64,000 nucleotides of DNA from Actinomadura barringtoniae. GTDB lineage: Bacteria; Actinomycetota; Actinomycetes; Streptosporangiales; Streptosporangiaceae. The stretch covers positions 1 to 64,000 of the forward strand of contig NZ_JAGEOJ010000035.1 of the NCBI RefSeq assembly GCF_017573505.1, in the 5' to 3' direction. The position numbers and the translations under genes are program-made. Positions within the stretch are counted from its first letter, which is position 1. Each line of letters opens with the position of its first letter. Of the stretch, positions 8,317-16,407 are shown one piece after another. The notes below the pieces were generated by a model. That model did not search any database. It was given only the letters and a program-made list of their open reading frames with translations, and had not been told where the DNA came from.

Positions 8317-9373
8317 GATTCCCCGCTCCCCCTCGCCTCAGTCCCGCCAACATCCTGACACGAAAGGTCCACCCCCCAGGCCCACCATCCCTACCAACAC
8401 CCGACCAATCCACCCCCACCCAACCCCACCGCCGCAAAGCCCAGCCCCACGTTCCTGCCGCAGGCCTGCCCGCACTGCTCCACCTCACTGGCTGGGCACA
8501 CCCGCCCCGTGCAGCGCACGGCCGCTCGACCGCGAATCGCACCATCGCTTCGTCCCCGCGCCTGCATGGCGTCTCCTCCCCACGACAGTCGCCGTGGCTG
8601 CCCGTACCGTCGTGCTGTAACGGCACCACGCAGTGGGTCTCCGCCGCGTGCCCGCCATGCATCCGCACCCCGCTTCCCCCGCTGCACCGCCCCAACATGC
8701 TCCACGCCACCACGCACCGTGCCCCCACCCGGAGCAACGCACCTGGGCGCATCTTCAAGGTGTTGTGCACAGCCGCCCAACGCGCGTGCTTGTCTGCTCC
8801 GCACCGTCGCGCATGTCTCCGGCGTCGGCGAGCCCGGCCAGATCGCGTGTGGGTGTCGTGTACGCCCGCGTGGCTGTGCACCACCGTGCCTGCGCGCAGC
8901 AAGCCGACGCGCCCCGCTGGGAGCCTGTACGCCGCTCTACCAGCGCGCCCCGTGCAGACAGACATCGCCACCCTCGCGTCTGCCGCACCGCCGTACACCG
9001 TCGCACGCAGGGACGCCGTCGCGCGCACGAACGCCGCCGCGCGTGCGCCGTTGCCCACGCTCGCGTCTGCCGCACCGCCGTACACCGTCGCGCGCGGACA
9101 CCGCTGCGCGCACGAACGCCGTGGCGCGCACGAACGCCGTGGCGCGCACGAACGCCGTGGCGCGCACGGACGCTGTTGCGCGTACGGACGCCGTTGCGCG
9201 TGCGCCGCCGTGTCGAGTGAGCCGCTCTGCCGACCCGTGACTATGCCGATCCGCGACCGATCTGGAACGCCCCAAGCCAACCGGGTGGCCACGCCGCTCA
9301 TGTTCGGCTGCGGGGCTGGCCGGCCTTGGCCCTGCCGCGCTGACGCGCGCCGGAAGGGCGGGTGCGTGCCGGG
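8317..9373. other. 1.06-kb repeat-rich spacer between the two lepB genes
   Basis: I find no supportable gene although long open frames exist on both strands: their products are Arg/Ala/Cys-rich, have no recognisable motif and run through tandem repeats. Contents include a 32-bp direct repeat (8973-9004 and 9060-9091) and an 18-bp minisatellite (9114-9203). The spacer may be amplified intergenic DNA or the ruin of a former gene. Confidence 0.55.
9114..9203. repeat. 18-bp minisatellite in the lepB spacer
   Basis: Three perfect tandem copies of gaacgccgtggcgcgcac (9114-9131, 9132-9149, 9150-9167) are followed by two diverged copies (9168-9185, 9186-9203). A related sequence appears at about 9009-9045, so the array grew from a locally repeated motif. 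Confidence 0.88.
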
Positions 9374-10330
9374 TTAGGGGGTTCGGCGGCGGGGGCGTAG
9401 GCGGCGGTAGAGGAGGGTTACGGGGAGGGCGCCTATGAAGCCCAGGGCCAGTGGGGTGGCGGGGGCCAGGGCGGCGCTCAGGGCGGGCTGGTCGAAGGTC
9501 TTGGGGATCGGGAGGGTGTCGATCCGGTTGAGGGGCCAGACGATGACGAAGGCGCGGCCGATGACGTGGTCGATCGGGATCGTTCCGCCGCCGGGGTCGC
9601 CGCGGTGGGCGCGGGAGTCGGAGGAGACCTCGCGGTGGTCGCCCATGACCCAGAGCTGGCCGGGCTGAACGGTGTGGTCGAACGTCTCGTTCGACGGCTT
9701 GTTCTGCTCGCCGGTCTGCGAGTCGGTGTAGAGGTAGGACTTCTCGTCGAGCGGGACGCCGTTGACGGTGATGCGGCCCTGGGCGTCGCAGCACTTCACG
9801 CGGTCGCCGGGGATGCCGATGACGCGCTTGATGTAGTCCTTCTCGTTGGGCGCCACACCGAACGCGCTGCCGATGGCGCGGAAGAACTTCGAGACGGGGT
9901 TGGACGGCTCGGCGTAGTCGACCTCGGGGTCCCACGAGTCCAGGCCGTTGAACACCACGATGTCGCCGCGCTTGATGTCGCGCGTGTGGTACACGATCTT
10001 GTTGACCAGGACGCGGTCACCGATCTGCAGGGTGTTCTCCATCGACGCGGACGGGATGTAGAACGCCTGCACGGCGAAGGTCTTGATGAGCAGCGCGAGG
10101 ACCAGGGCGACGCCGATGAGGACCGGCAGTTCCTTCCAGAACGAGCCCTGCTTCTTCTTGCGCTTACGGCGGCCGCGGAAACCGAGGGCGCCGGAGGACG
10201 TGTCGTCCTGCTTCTCTTCGGAGGACGACGAATCCGCGGTGTCCTCGCTCGAGGTCACGGTCTGCTGCTCATCGGGCACCGCGCCCTCGGCTTCGGATCG
10301 CACGTCTCTCCGATCGTCCTCATCTGTCAT
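9374..10330 (-). CDS. lepB: Type I signal peptidase (paralogue 2)
   Basis: Second signal peptidase I (318 residues), in tandem with the copy at 7438-8316. The Ser (IPSASMENTL) and Lys (DYIKRVIGIPGD) of the catalytic dyad are intact, and GDHREVSSDSR matches the conserved box E. It differs from paralogue 1 mainly in a longer Ser/Glu/Asp-rich cytoplasmic N-terminus (about 60 residues before GRRKRKKKQG) and in the membrane-distal tail (RRLRPRRRTP). ATG at 10330. It lies directly downstream of rplS, the usual lepB position, so this is probably the ancestral copy. Confidence 0.93.
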   Translation of the reverse strand: MTDEDDRRDVRSEAEGAVPDEQQTVTSSEDTADSSSSEEKQDDTSSGALGFRGRRKRKKKQGSFWKELPVLIGVALVLALLIKTFAVQAFYIPSASMENTLQIGDRVLVNKIVYHTRDIKRGDIVVFNGLDSWDPEVDYAEPSNPVSKFFRAIGSAFGVAPNEKDYIKRVIGIPGDRVKCCDAQGRITVNGVPLDEKSYLYTDSQTGEQNKPSNETFDHTVQPGQLWVMGDHREVSSDSRAHRGDPGGGTIPIDHVIGRAFVIVWPLNRIDTLPIPKTFDQPALSAALAPATPLALGFIGALPVTLLYRRLRPRRRTP

Positions 10331-10445
10331 CAGAGCGAAAGCCTATCGGCGCCGGGGCCCGCGCACCGTGCGCACGGCCGTGTCGTGCAGCAACACTTGC
10401 CTCCACCCCCGCTCTCCAGGGACCTGTTCGAGGCCCGCAAAGGGC

Positions 10446-10481
10446 AACGCCCCGGTCACCTCGAAGGGTTCCCGGGGCGTT
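10446..10481 (-). terminator. Terminator hairpin after rplS
   Basis: Perfect 10-bp inverted repeat AACGCCCCGG / CCGGGGCGTT with a 16-nt loop, 35 bp beyond the rplS stop. There is no T-run, as is common for actinobacterial terminators. Confidence 0.65.
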
Positions 10482-10515
10482 CGCGGCCACGTTCCCGCCG
10501 GGGCGGGAGGGTGGC

Positions 10516-10869
10516 TCAGAAGTCGCGCTTCTCCTTGATGCGCGCGGCCTTGCCGCGCAGGTTGCGCAGGTAGTAGAGCTTGGCGCGGCGGACGTCACCG
10601 CGGGTGACGACCTCGAGCTTCTCGATGTGCGGGCTGTTGAGCGGCCAGGTGCGCTCGACGCCGTACCCGCCCTTGCTCACCTTGCGCACGGTGAAGGTCT
10701 CGCGGGCGCCGCCGCCCTGGCGCCGGATCACGACGCCTTCGAAGATCTGGACCCGGGTGACCTTGCCCTCGGTGATGCGCGCGTGGACCTTCACCGAGTC
10801 GCCGGGACGGAAGTCCGGGTGGTCGGCGCGGAGCGCGGCGTTCTCGATCTCCTGGATCAGGGTGTGCAT
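10516..10869 (-). CDS. rplS: 50S ribosomal protein L19
   Basis: Large-subunit ribosomal protein at the subunit interface, 117 residues. It has typical L19 sequence: DHPDFRPGDSVKVHARI, GKVTRVQIFEGVVIRRQGGG, ETFTVRKVSKGGYGVER and the basic end RRAKLYYLRNLRGKAARI. ATG at 10869. It follows trmD after 131 bp, as in other actinobacteria, and is closed by the hairpin at 10446-10481. Confidence 0.97.
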   Translation of the reverse strand: MHTLIQEIENAALRADHPDFRPGDSVKVHARITEGKVTRVQIFEGVVIRRQGGGARETFTVRKVSKGGYGVERTWPLNSPHIEKLEVVTRGDVRRAKLYYLRNLRGKAARIKEKRDF

Positions 10870-11000
10870 GACAGGCGTTCCTCATGGGTCGAACGCGGAC
10901 ATCGAGAGGCCCCGGTGGAGCTGAGATGGGGGGCGTCGCGCCGCGTGATGCTGATCTATCTTGAAGTCTGCGCGCCGCGTGTGAGAAACACGGCGACGCT

Positions 11001-12221
11001 CTAGTGTGCCATATCTTCGCCGTCAACCGGAAAACCGGCATCCCGCAGGACCTGGCGATCATGCTTGTCCAGCGCGTCGGGGTCCAGGCGAGCGGCCAGC
11101 TCCGGACGGTTGGCGGCCGTACGCCGCAGAGCCTCGTCCCGCCGCCACCGCGCGATCGCGCCGTGGTTGCCCGACAGCAGGATCTCCGGAACGGCCCGCT
11201 CCCGCCAGACCGGCGGCTTGGTGTAGACGGGCCCCTCCAGCAGGGATTCCATGGCTCCGGGGGCGAACGAGTCGTCCGTCACAGAGTCGGCGTTGCCCAG
11301 AACCCCAGGAAGCAGCCGCCCGATGGCCTCCACCATGACCAGCACGGCCACCTCACCCCCGGCCAGCACGAAGTCCCCGAGGCTGACCTCGTCCACGATC
11401 ATCCGGCCCCGAGCCTCGGCCACGACCCGCGAGTCGATGCCCTCGTACCGCCCGCACGCGAACATCAACCACGGCTCCGCCGCGTACTCCACCGCCAGCG
11501 CCTGAGTGAACGGCCGCCCGCTAGGAGTAGGAACGATCAACCGAGGCGCCCGCCCCGCCGGAAGATCCTCCGGGCCGCCCCCTGAGCCGCCGAGCTCGCC
11601 GCCCGCTGGGCCGCCGAACTGGCTGCCCGCTGGGCCGCGGAGCTCGCCGCCCCCTGGGCCGCCGAGCTCGCTGCCGACTGGGCCGCCGAGCTGGCTGCCC
11701 GCTGGGCCATGAGCCGGGCCGGCGGCCGCGCCGCCGGACGGGCCGACCGCCGAGTGCTCTGCCGGGCCGTTCGCCTGACTGCCTGCTCGGCCCTGAGCCG
11801 AGCCGCCCGCCATGCCGCCCGCCGCGTGGCTCGCTGAGCCCTCGGGCGGGCCTCCGGTCGAGGAGTCTGCCGAGCCGCCTGCTAGGCCCTCCGGCTTGGT
11901 GCCCGCTGAGCGGCTGGGCTGGATGCCCGCTTGGTCTTGCGCTGGGCTGACGGCCGTGCCGCCTGAACGGTTGGCTGGCGCGCCGTCCGGGAGGGGCGGG
12001 GCTAGGGCGTCTAGGGCTTCGCCCCAGGGTTCGGGCTTCATGACCATGCCGGGGCCGCCGCCGTAGGGGGTGTCGTCGACGGTGCGGTGTTTGTCGTGGG
12101 TCCACTGGCGGAGGTCGTGGACGTGGACGTCCAGGAGGCCGTTGCGGCGGGCCTTGCCGAGGAGGGAGACCTCCAGCGGGGTGAAGTACTCCGGGAAGAT
12201 CGTGATGATGTCGAATCGCAT
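11001..12221 (-). CDS. trmD: tRNA (guanine-N1)-methyltransferase TrmD with a large insertion
   Basis: Makes m1G37 in tRNAs to prevent +1 frameshifting. The 406-residue protein is far longer than the usual 230-270. Residues 1-74 are normal (MRFDIITIFPEYF, VDDTPYGGGPGMVMKPEP). Normal sequence resumes near residue 225 (PRLIVPTPSGRPFTQ) and includes the trefoil-knot SAM-binding motifs CGRYEGIDSRV and EVSLGDFVLAGGEVAVLVM, then the C-terminal tRNA-binding domain. Between lies about 150 residues of Gly/Pro/Ala/Ser-rich sequence, ending in an eight-residue repeat GPAGSxLG. The frame is open throughout, so this looks like an expressed insertion in a surface loop. The ATG at 12221 overlaps the rimM stop by one base. 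Confidence 0.92.
   Translation of the reverse strand: MRFDIITIFPEYFTPLEVSLLGKARRNGLLDVHVHDLRQWTHDKHRTVDDTPYGGGPGMVMKPEPWGEALDALAPPLPDGAPANRSGGTAVSPAQDQAGIQPSRSAGTKPEGLAGGSADSSTGGPPEGSASHAAGGMAGGSAQGRAGSQANGPAEHSAVGPSGGAAAGPAHGPAGSQLGGPVGSELGGPGGGELRGPAGSQFGGPAGGELGGSGGGPEDLPAGRAPRLIVPTPSGRPFTQALAVEYAAEPWLMFACGRYEGIDSRVVAEARGRMIVDEVSLGDFVLAGGEVAVLVMVEAIGRLLPGVLGNADSVTDDSFAPGAMESLLEGPVYTKPPVWRERAVPEILLSGNHGAIARWRRDEALRRTAANRPELAARLDPDALDKHDRQVLRDAGFPVDGEDMAH
11586..11705 (-). repeat. 24-bp coding minisatellite in trmD
   Basis: Five head-to-tail 24-bp units with few mismatches (11586, 11610, 11634, 11658, 11682). On the coding strand the unit reads ccagcgggcggcgagctc plus ggcggc, giving the eight-residue repeat G-P-A-G-(S/G)-(Q/E)-(L/F)-G at residues 172-211. 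Weaker related sequence continues on the 5' side to about 11990. Confidence 0.92.
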
Positions 12222-12736
12222 CAGGCGTCCAGGAGGCCCTCGGGCGGGGCGATGACCAGGCGGCCGGCGGCCACGTCGACCTCGGGGACCAGGGCGGCGA
12301 CGAACGGGACCAGGGCCTCGCCGCCGTCTGCTCGGTCGATCACCAGGAGGTCCTGGCCGGAGTGGCGGATCTCGGTGACCACGCCGACGGGGGTGCCGGT
12401 GGTCGTGACGACGTTGAGGCCCACGAGTTCTTGGTCGTGGAAGTCGTCGGGGTCGTCGGAGGTGGCGATCTCGGTGGGGTCGACGACCAGCCAGGTGCCG
12501 CGGAGGTCTTCGGCGGCGGTGCGGTCATGGACGCCGGTGAACGTCAGGAGAAGGCGGCCCGAGTGCCACCGGATGCGTTCGACGGTGAGCGGGCCGGTCG
12601 TGGCCGGGTCGGTGGCCAGCTCGGTGCCCGTGGCGAACCGCGCGTCGGGCTCGTCGGTGCGGACGTCGATGGTCAGCTCGCCGCGGATCCCGTGCGGGCG
12701 CCCGATTCGGCCGACCACAAGCTGGTCTTCCATCAC
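12221..12736 (-). CDS. rimM: Ribosome maturation factor RimM
   Basis: Binds S19 and assists 30S head maturation. The 171-residue protein has the N-terminal RimM barrel (LVVGRIGRPHGIRGELTIDV) and a C-terminal PRC-barrel domain (VGLNVVTTTGTPVGVVTEI, ALVPFVAALVPEVDVAAGRLVI). The start may be GTG 12736 or the next codon, ATG 12733; both lie behind the same AGGTAAG. It overlaps trmD by one base and follows the KH-protein gene after a 146-bp spacer containing a hairpin. Confidence 0.95.
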   Translation of the reverse strand: MMEDQLVVGRIGRPHGIRGELTIDVRTDEPDARFATGTELATDPATTGPLTVERIRWHSGRLLLTFTGVHDRTAAEDLRGTWLVVDPTEIATSDDPDDFHDQELVGLNVVTTTGTPVGVVTEIRHSGQDLLVIDRADGGEALVPFVAALVPEVDVAAGRLVIAPPEGLLDA

Positions 12737-12770
12737 ATCACTTACCTGGAGAGATCGTCTGGAAACAGGA

Positions 12771-12803
12771 GACCGGCCCGGCGGCTGGGCCGTCGGGCCG
12801 GTC
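12771..12803 (-). terminator. Hairpin between the KH-protein gene and rimM
   Basis: Perfect 10-bp stem GACCGGCCCG / CGGGCCGGTC with a 13-nt loop just upstream of the rimM start. It may partially terminate transcription between the rpsP-KH and rimM-trmD sections, or act as a processing or leader structure. Confidence 0.45.
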
Positions 12804-12882
12804 GTGAAGCCTGGCGGACGGAACGGCCGGGGCCGTCCGTCCTCGAGGTACGTCGATCATGCGGGCCGGCAGGCCCGCACGG

Positions 12883-13125
12883 TCAGCGGACCTCGTTGAC
12901 GTCGAGCAGGTCCACACGCACATAGCGGCCTCCGGAGAGGGCGCTGATGACGGTGCGAAGGGCCTTGGCGGTGCGTCCGCTGCGGCCGATGACCTTGCCG
13001 AGGTCCTCGGGGTGCACGCGCACCTCCAGGACCCGGCCACCCCTGATGCGGCGGGCGCGGACCCGGACGTCGTCCGGGTGCTCCACGATGCCGCGCACCA
13101 GGTGCTCGAGCGCTTCTTCGAGCAC
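12883..13125 (-). CDS. KH-domain RNA-binding protein (KhpA-like)
   Basis: An 80-residue single KH-domain protein of the KhpA (YlqC) type, a small RNA chaperone usually encoded between rpsP and rimM. The GxxG loop is visible in KVIGRSGRTAKALRTVI, preceded by VRVHPEDLG and followed by the strand RYVRVDLLDV. GTG start at 13125, one base beyond the rpsP stop, indicating translational coupling. Confidence 0.93.
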   Translation of the reverse strand: MLEEALEHLVRGIVEHPDDVRVRARRIRGGRVLEVRVHPEDLGKVIGRSGRTAKALRTVISALSGGRYVRVDLLDVNEVR

Positions 13126-13126
13126 G

Positions 13127-13600
13127 TCAGTCCTCGCTCTTGGCTTCGGTGTTCTCGTCGGCGGCCGGCTCCTCGGCCTTCGCCGTGTCGTCGGCCTTCT
13201 TCTTGGGCTCGGCCTTCTTCTTGGACTTGGTCGCCGTGGCGGCGGCCTCGTCCTCCTTGAAGGCCTCCTTGACGGCGGCCTCGAAAACGGCCTTCTTGTC
13301 CGGCTTGGGCTCGGCCTGCCTCAGCGTGCCCTCGGCACCGGGCTCGCCCTTGAACTTCTGCCAGTCGCCGGTGACCTTGAGGAGGGCCATGACGGGCTCG
13401 GTCGGCTGCGCACCGACGCCGAGCCAGTACTGCGCGCGCTCGGAGTCGATCTGAATGAGCGACGGCTCCTGCTTCGGCTGGTAAAGGCCGATCTCCTCGA
13501 TGGCCCGACCGTCACGCTTGGTGCGGGCATCGGCGACGACGATCCGGTACTGCGGGTTCCGGATCTTCCCCAGACGCTTGAGCTTGATCTTGACTGCCAC
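13127..13600 (-). CDS. rpsP: 30S ribosomal protein S16
   Basis: Small-subunit ribosomal protein S16, starting at GTG 13600 (VAVKIKLKRLGKIRNPQYRI). The S16 core covers residues 1 to about 85 (DGRAIEEIGLYQPKQ, QYWLGVGAQPTEPV). A tail of about 70 residues, rich in Lys, Ala and Glu (KSKKKAEPKKKADD), extends it to 157 residues; charged C-terminal extensions are common in actinobacterial S16. A longer in-frame reading up to 13771 lacks S16 features and is rejected. Heads rpsP-KH-rimM-trmD. Confidence 0.96.
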   Translation of the reverse strand: MAVKIKLKRLGKIRNPQYRIVVADARTKRDGRAIEEIGLYQPKQEPSLIQIDSERAQYWLGVGAQPTEPVMALLKVTGDWQKFKGEPGAEGTLRQAEPKPDKKAVFEAAVKEAFKEDEAAATATKSKKKAEPKKKADDTAKAEEPAADENTEAKSED

Positions 13601-13795
13601 GGGTGTGGTGTTCTCCAGACTTAATACAGGGCTGAGCGGGCCTCGCCAGGTGGGGAACACCGGCACCGGCCGCTCAAAGGACTCCGGGCCGCGCAAGACG
13701 AGAGAGGGCGCCTGTACGGTTCCGGGATTTCCAGCCTGCCATTCTGCCAGACGATCGAGCCAAAAGCGCAATCGAGCGATGACACGCGGCCACGT

Positions 13796-15367
13796 CTACT
13801 TCTTTTTGCGTCCCTGCAGCTTGCCGAGGTCGGGCATCTGGAAGCCGGGAGGCAGCTGACCACCGCCGAGACCTGGGGGAAGCTGGCCGCCGAGGCCCGG
13901 AGGCAGCCCCTGCGGGGCGTCGGCGGCCGCCGGCTGGTCCGCGCCCTTCTGGGGGCCGCCGGCGCGCTTGCGCGGGTCTCCGCTGCGCTGCTTGCCCTTC
14001 TTGTTCTTGGCGTTCTTCGCGGCCTTGGCCGCTTTGCGCCGCCCCGGCATGCCGGGCAGGCCCATGCCGCCGGCCATCTGCCGCATCATCTTCTGCGCGT
14101 CGAAGAACCGCGTGACCAGGCTGCTGACCTCGCCGACCTGAACGCCCGAGCCCTTGGCGATGCGGGCCCGCCGCGAGCCGTTGATGATCTTCGGGTTGGA
14201 GCGCTCGCCCGGGGTCATGGAACGGATGATCGCCGCGACCCGGTCCAGGTCCTTGTCGTCGATCTGGCTGACCTGCTCGCGGACCTGGCCCATGCCGGGC
14301 ATCATCCCGAGCAGGTTCCCGATCGGCCCGAGCTTGCGGATCATCATCATCTGCTCGAGGAAGTCCTCGAGGGTGAAGTCCTCGCCCGAGGCGAACTTGG
14401 TGGTCATCTTCTCGGCCTGCTCGGCGTCGAACGCCTGCTCGGCCTGCTCGATCAGGGTGAGGATGTCACCCATGTCGAGGATGCGACCGGCCATCCGGTC
14501 GGGGTGGAAGACGCTGAAGTCCTCGAGCTTCTCACCGGTCGAGGCGAACATGATCGGCCGGCCGGTGATGTGCCGCACCGACAGCGCGGCGCCGCCGCGC
14601 GCGTCGCCGTCGAGTTTGGTGAGCACGACGCCGTCGAAGCCGACGCCCTCCATGAACGCCTGGGCGGTGTTGACCGCGTCCTGGCCGACCATGGCGTCGA
14701 CGACGAACAGGATGTCGTCGGGCTTCACCGCGTCGCGGATGTCGATCGCCTGCTGCATCATCTCGGCGTCGACGCCGAGCCGGCCGGCGGTGTCGATCAC
14801 CACGATGTCGTGCTGGGCGTGCTTGGCCTGCTCGATCGAACGGCGCGCCACGTCCACCGGGTCGCCGACGCCGCTGCCGGGCTCGGGCGCGAACACCTGG
14901 ACGCCGGCGCGCTCGCCGACCACCTGAAGCTGCTGCACGGCGTTCGGCCGCTGCAGGTCGGCGGCCACCAGAAGGGGCGCGTGGCCCTCGGCCTTCAGCC
15001 ACTTGGCGAGCTTGCCCGCCAGCGTGGTCTTGCCCGCGCCCTGAAGACCCGCCAGCATGATCACCGTGGGCGGGTTTTTGGCGAACCGGATCCGGCGCGT
15101 CTCGCCGCCGAGGATGTTGATGAGCTCCTCGTTGACGATCTTGACGACCTGCTGGGCCGGGTTGAGCGCCTGCGAGACCTCCGCCCCGGCCGCCCGTTCC
15201 TTGATCTGGGCGATGAAGTCCTTGACCACGGGCAGCGCGACGTCGGCCTCGAGCAGCGCGACACGGATCTCGCGGGCAGTGGCGTTGATGTCGGCCTCGG
15301 AGAGCCGGCCCTTGCTGCGCAACGACGAGAAGACCGTCGTCAACCGGTCGGAGAGCGTCTCGAACAC
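13796..15367 (-). CDS. ffh: Signal recognition particle protein Ffh (SRP54)
   Basis: GTPase that, with 4.5S RNA, targets ribosomes making membrane proteins to FtsY. The 523-residue protein has an N-domain (1 to about 90), a G-domain with GLQGAGKTTLAGKLA (about 103), DTAGRLG and TKLDGDARGGAAL, and a Met-rich M-domain (MMMIRKLGPIGNLLGMMPGMG, MMRQMAGGMGLPGMPGRR). A Gly/Pro/Lys-rich tail with two near copies of a LPPGLGGGQ motif ends in GKLQGRKKK. GTG start at 15367. It precedes rpsP, as in other actinobacteria. Confidence 0.97.
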   Translation of the reverse strand: MFETLSDRLTTVFSSLRSKGRLSEADINATAREIRVALLEADVALPVVKDFIAQIKERAAGAEVSQALNPAQQVVKIVNEELINILGGETRRIRFAKNPPTVIMLAGLQGAGKTTLAGKLAKWLKAEGHAPLLVAADLQRPNAVQQLQVVGERAGVQVFAPEPGSGVGDPVDVARRSIEQAKHAQHDIVVIDTAGRLGVDAEMMQQAIDIRDAVKPDDILFVVDAMVGQDAVNTAQAFMEGVGFDGVVLTKLDGDARGGAALSVRHITGRPIMFASTGEKLEDFSVFHPDRMAGRILDMGDILTLIEQAEQAFDAEQAEKMTTKFASGEDFTLEDFLEQMMMIRKLGPIGNLLGMMPGMGQVREQVSQIDDKDLDRVAAIIRSMTPGERSNPKIINGSRRARIAKGSGVQVGEVSSLVTRFFDAQKMMRQMAGGMGLPGMPGRRKAAKAAKNAKNKKGKQRSGDPRKRAGGPQKGADQPAAADAPQGLPPGLGGQLPPGLGGGQLPPGFQMPDLGKLQGRKKK

Positions 15368-15678
15368 GTGTCTGGACCCGTCCTTGGAAAGCTTCTGGGA
15401 TCGCCTATCAGACTATCGGGTCACCGGCCGCCTCCCGCCCGATCATGACCGCGCCCCGTCTGCGGATCCTGAACGTCCTCTGACCGCAGACCCTGAACGC
15501 CTTCCGTCCATAGATCTTGGGCGGGGCTGTCCACTGGGCTCGGGGGTGGCGGAGTGGTGCGGTGGACCAATGTGGCCGTGGCCCTTTTCCGAATGTGGGC
15601 GGGACATCCTGGACTGGACATACGCTGGTTCGTTCAAGGCCCCCTTAATCATGCCGAGAAGGACCCCCAGGTGAAGAC

Positions 15679-16356
15679 GTGGCCGCGCCTGCACGGGCGC
15701 CCATGAACGGACGGGTGACGACCCGGGTCGAGCCGTACGACCAAGGCCTCGAACAGGCGCTGAGCGCCGCCCAGGCCGGGGACGAGGGCGCCTTCCGCAT
15801 GCTCTACCGGGACCTTCAGCCCAGGCTGCTGCGCTACCTGCGCGCCCTGGTCGGCTCGGACGCCGAGGACGTGGCCGGGGACGCCTGGCTGCAGATCGCA
15901 CGCGACCTTCACACCTTCACCGGCGACTACGACAAGTTCCGCGGCTGGGCGTCCACGATCGCCCGGCACCGCGCCCTGGACCATCTGCGGCGCCTGAACC
16001 GGCGGCCCGACACCAGCATGCGGGTGGACGACCTCACCGACCTGATCGGCCAGGACGACACCGAACGCGACGCGCTGGACCGCGTGTCGACCGACGCGGC
16101 CGTCGCGCTGATCGGCGCGCTCCCCCGCGACCAGGCCGAGGCGGTGCTGCTGCGGGTGGTCATGGGCCTGGACGCCAAGCAGGCCGGGCAGGTGCTCGGC
16201 AAGCGCGCCGGGGCCGTCCGCACGTCCGCCTACCGGGGCCTTCACCGCCTGGCGGAACGATTGCGCGAGCATGATCACGGCCTCGCGGGCGAGCAGGATC
16301 GGAGCCGAGCCGGCGAACACGATCACGGCCTTGCGGGGCGGCCCGTCGATGAGTGA
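15679..16356 (+). CDS. ECF-type RNA polymerase sigma factor
   Basis: Sigma-70 family factor of the extracytoplasmic-function type, 225 residues. Region 2 (about 25-90) reads EGAFRMLYRDLQPRLLRYLRALV, then DAEDVAGDAWLQIARDLHTF and FRGWASTIARHRALDHLRR. Region 4 (about 135-190) includes LPRDQAEAVLLRVVMGLDAKQAGQVLGKRAGAVR split over its helix-turn-helix. The start is GTG 15679 with AGGTGA just upstream; ATG 15703 is an alternative. The C-terminus carries EHDHGLAG twice, 16 residues apart, encoded by a 48-bp-period DNA repeat (16267-16338). It is paired with a membrane protein gene 51 bp downstream that is the likely regulator or target. Confidence 0.9.
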   Translation: MAAPARAPMNGRVTTRVEPYDQGLEQALSAAQAGDEGAFRMLYRDLQPRLLRYLRALVGSDAEDVAGDAWLQIARDLHTFTGDYDKFRGWASTIARHRALDHLRRLNRRPDTSMRVDDLTDLIGQDDTERDALDRVSTDAAVALIGALPRDQAEAVLLRVVMGLDAKQAGQVLGKRAGAVRTSAYRGLHRLAERLREHDHGLAGEQDRSRAGEHDHGLAGRPVDE

Positions 16357-16407
16357 CCGCGGGACAGGTGTGACACGAATCCTGACCACGACGCTGAGGG
16401 GAGTGAG

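Noticed and set aside
8285..9301. 338-codon minus-strand open frame in the lepB spacer
   Set aside because: It overlaps the lepB1 start, encodes Arg/Ala/Cys repeats from a minisatellite and has no ribosome-binding site or recognisable domain.
13601..13771. N-terminal extension of ribosomal protein S16
   Set aside because: Extension lacks S16 sequence; the conserved start VAVKIKLKRLGK lies at GTG 13600.
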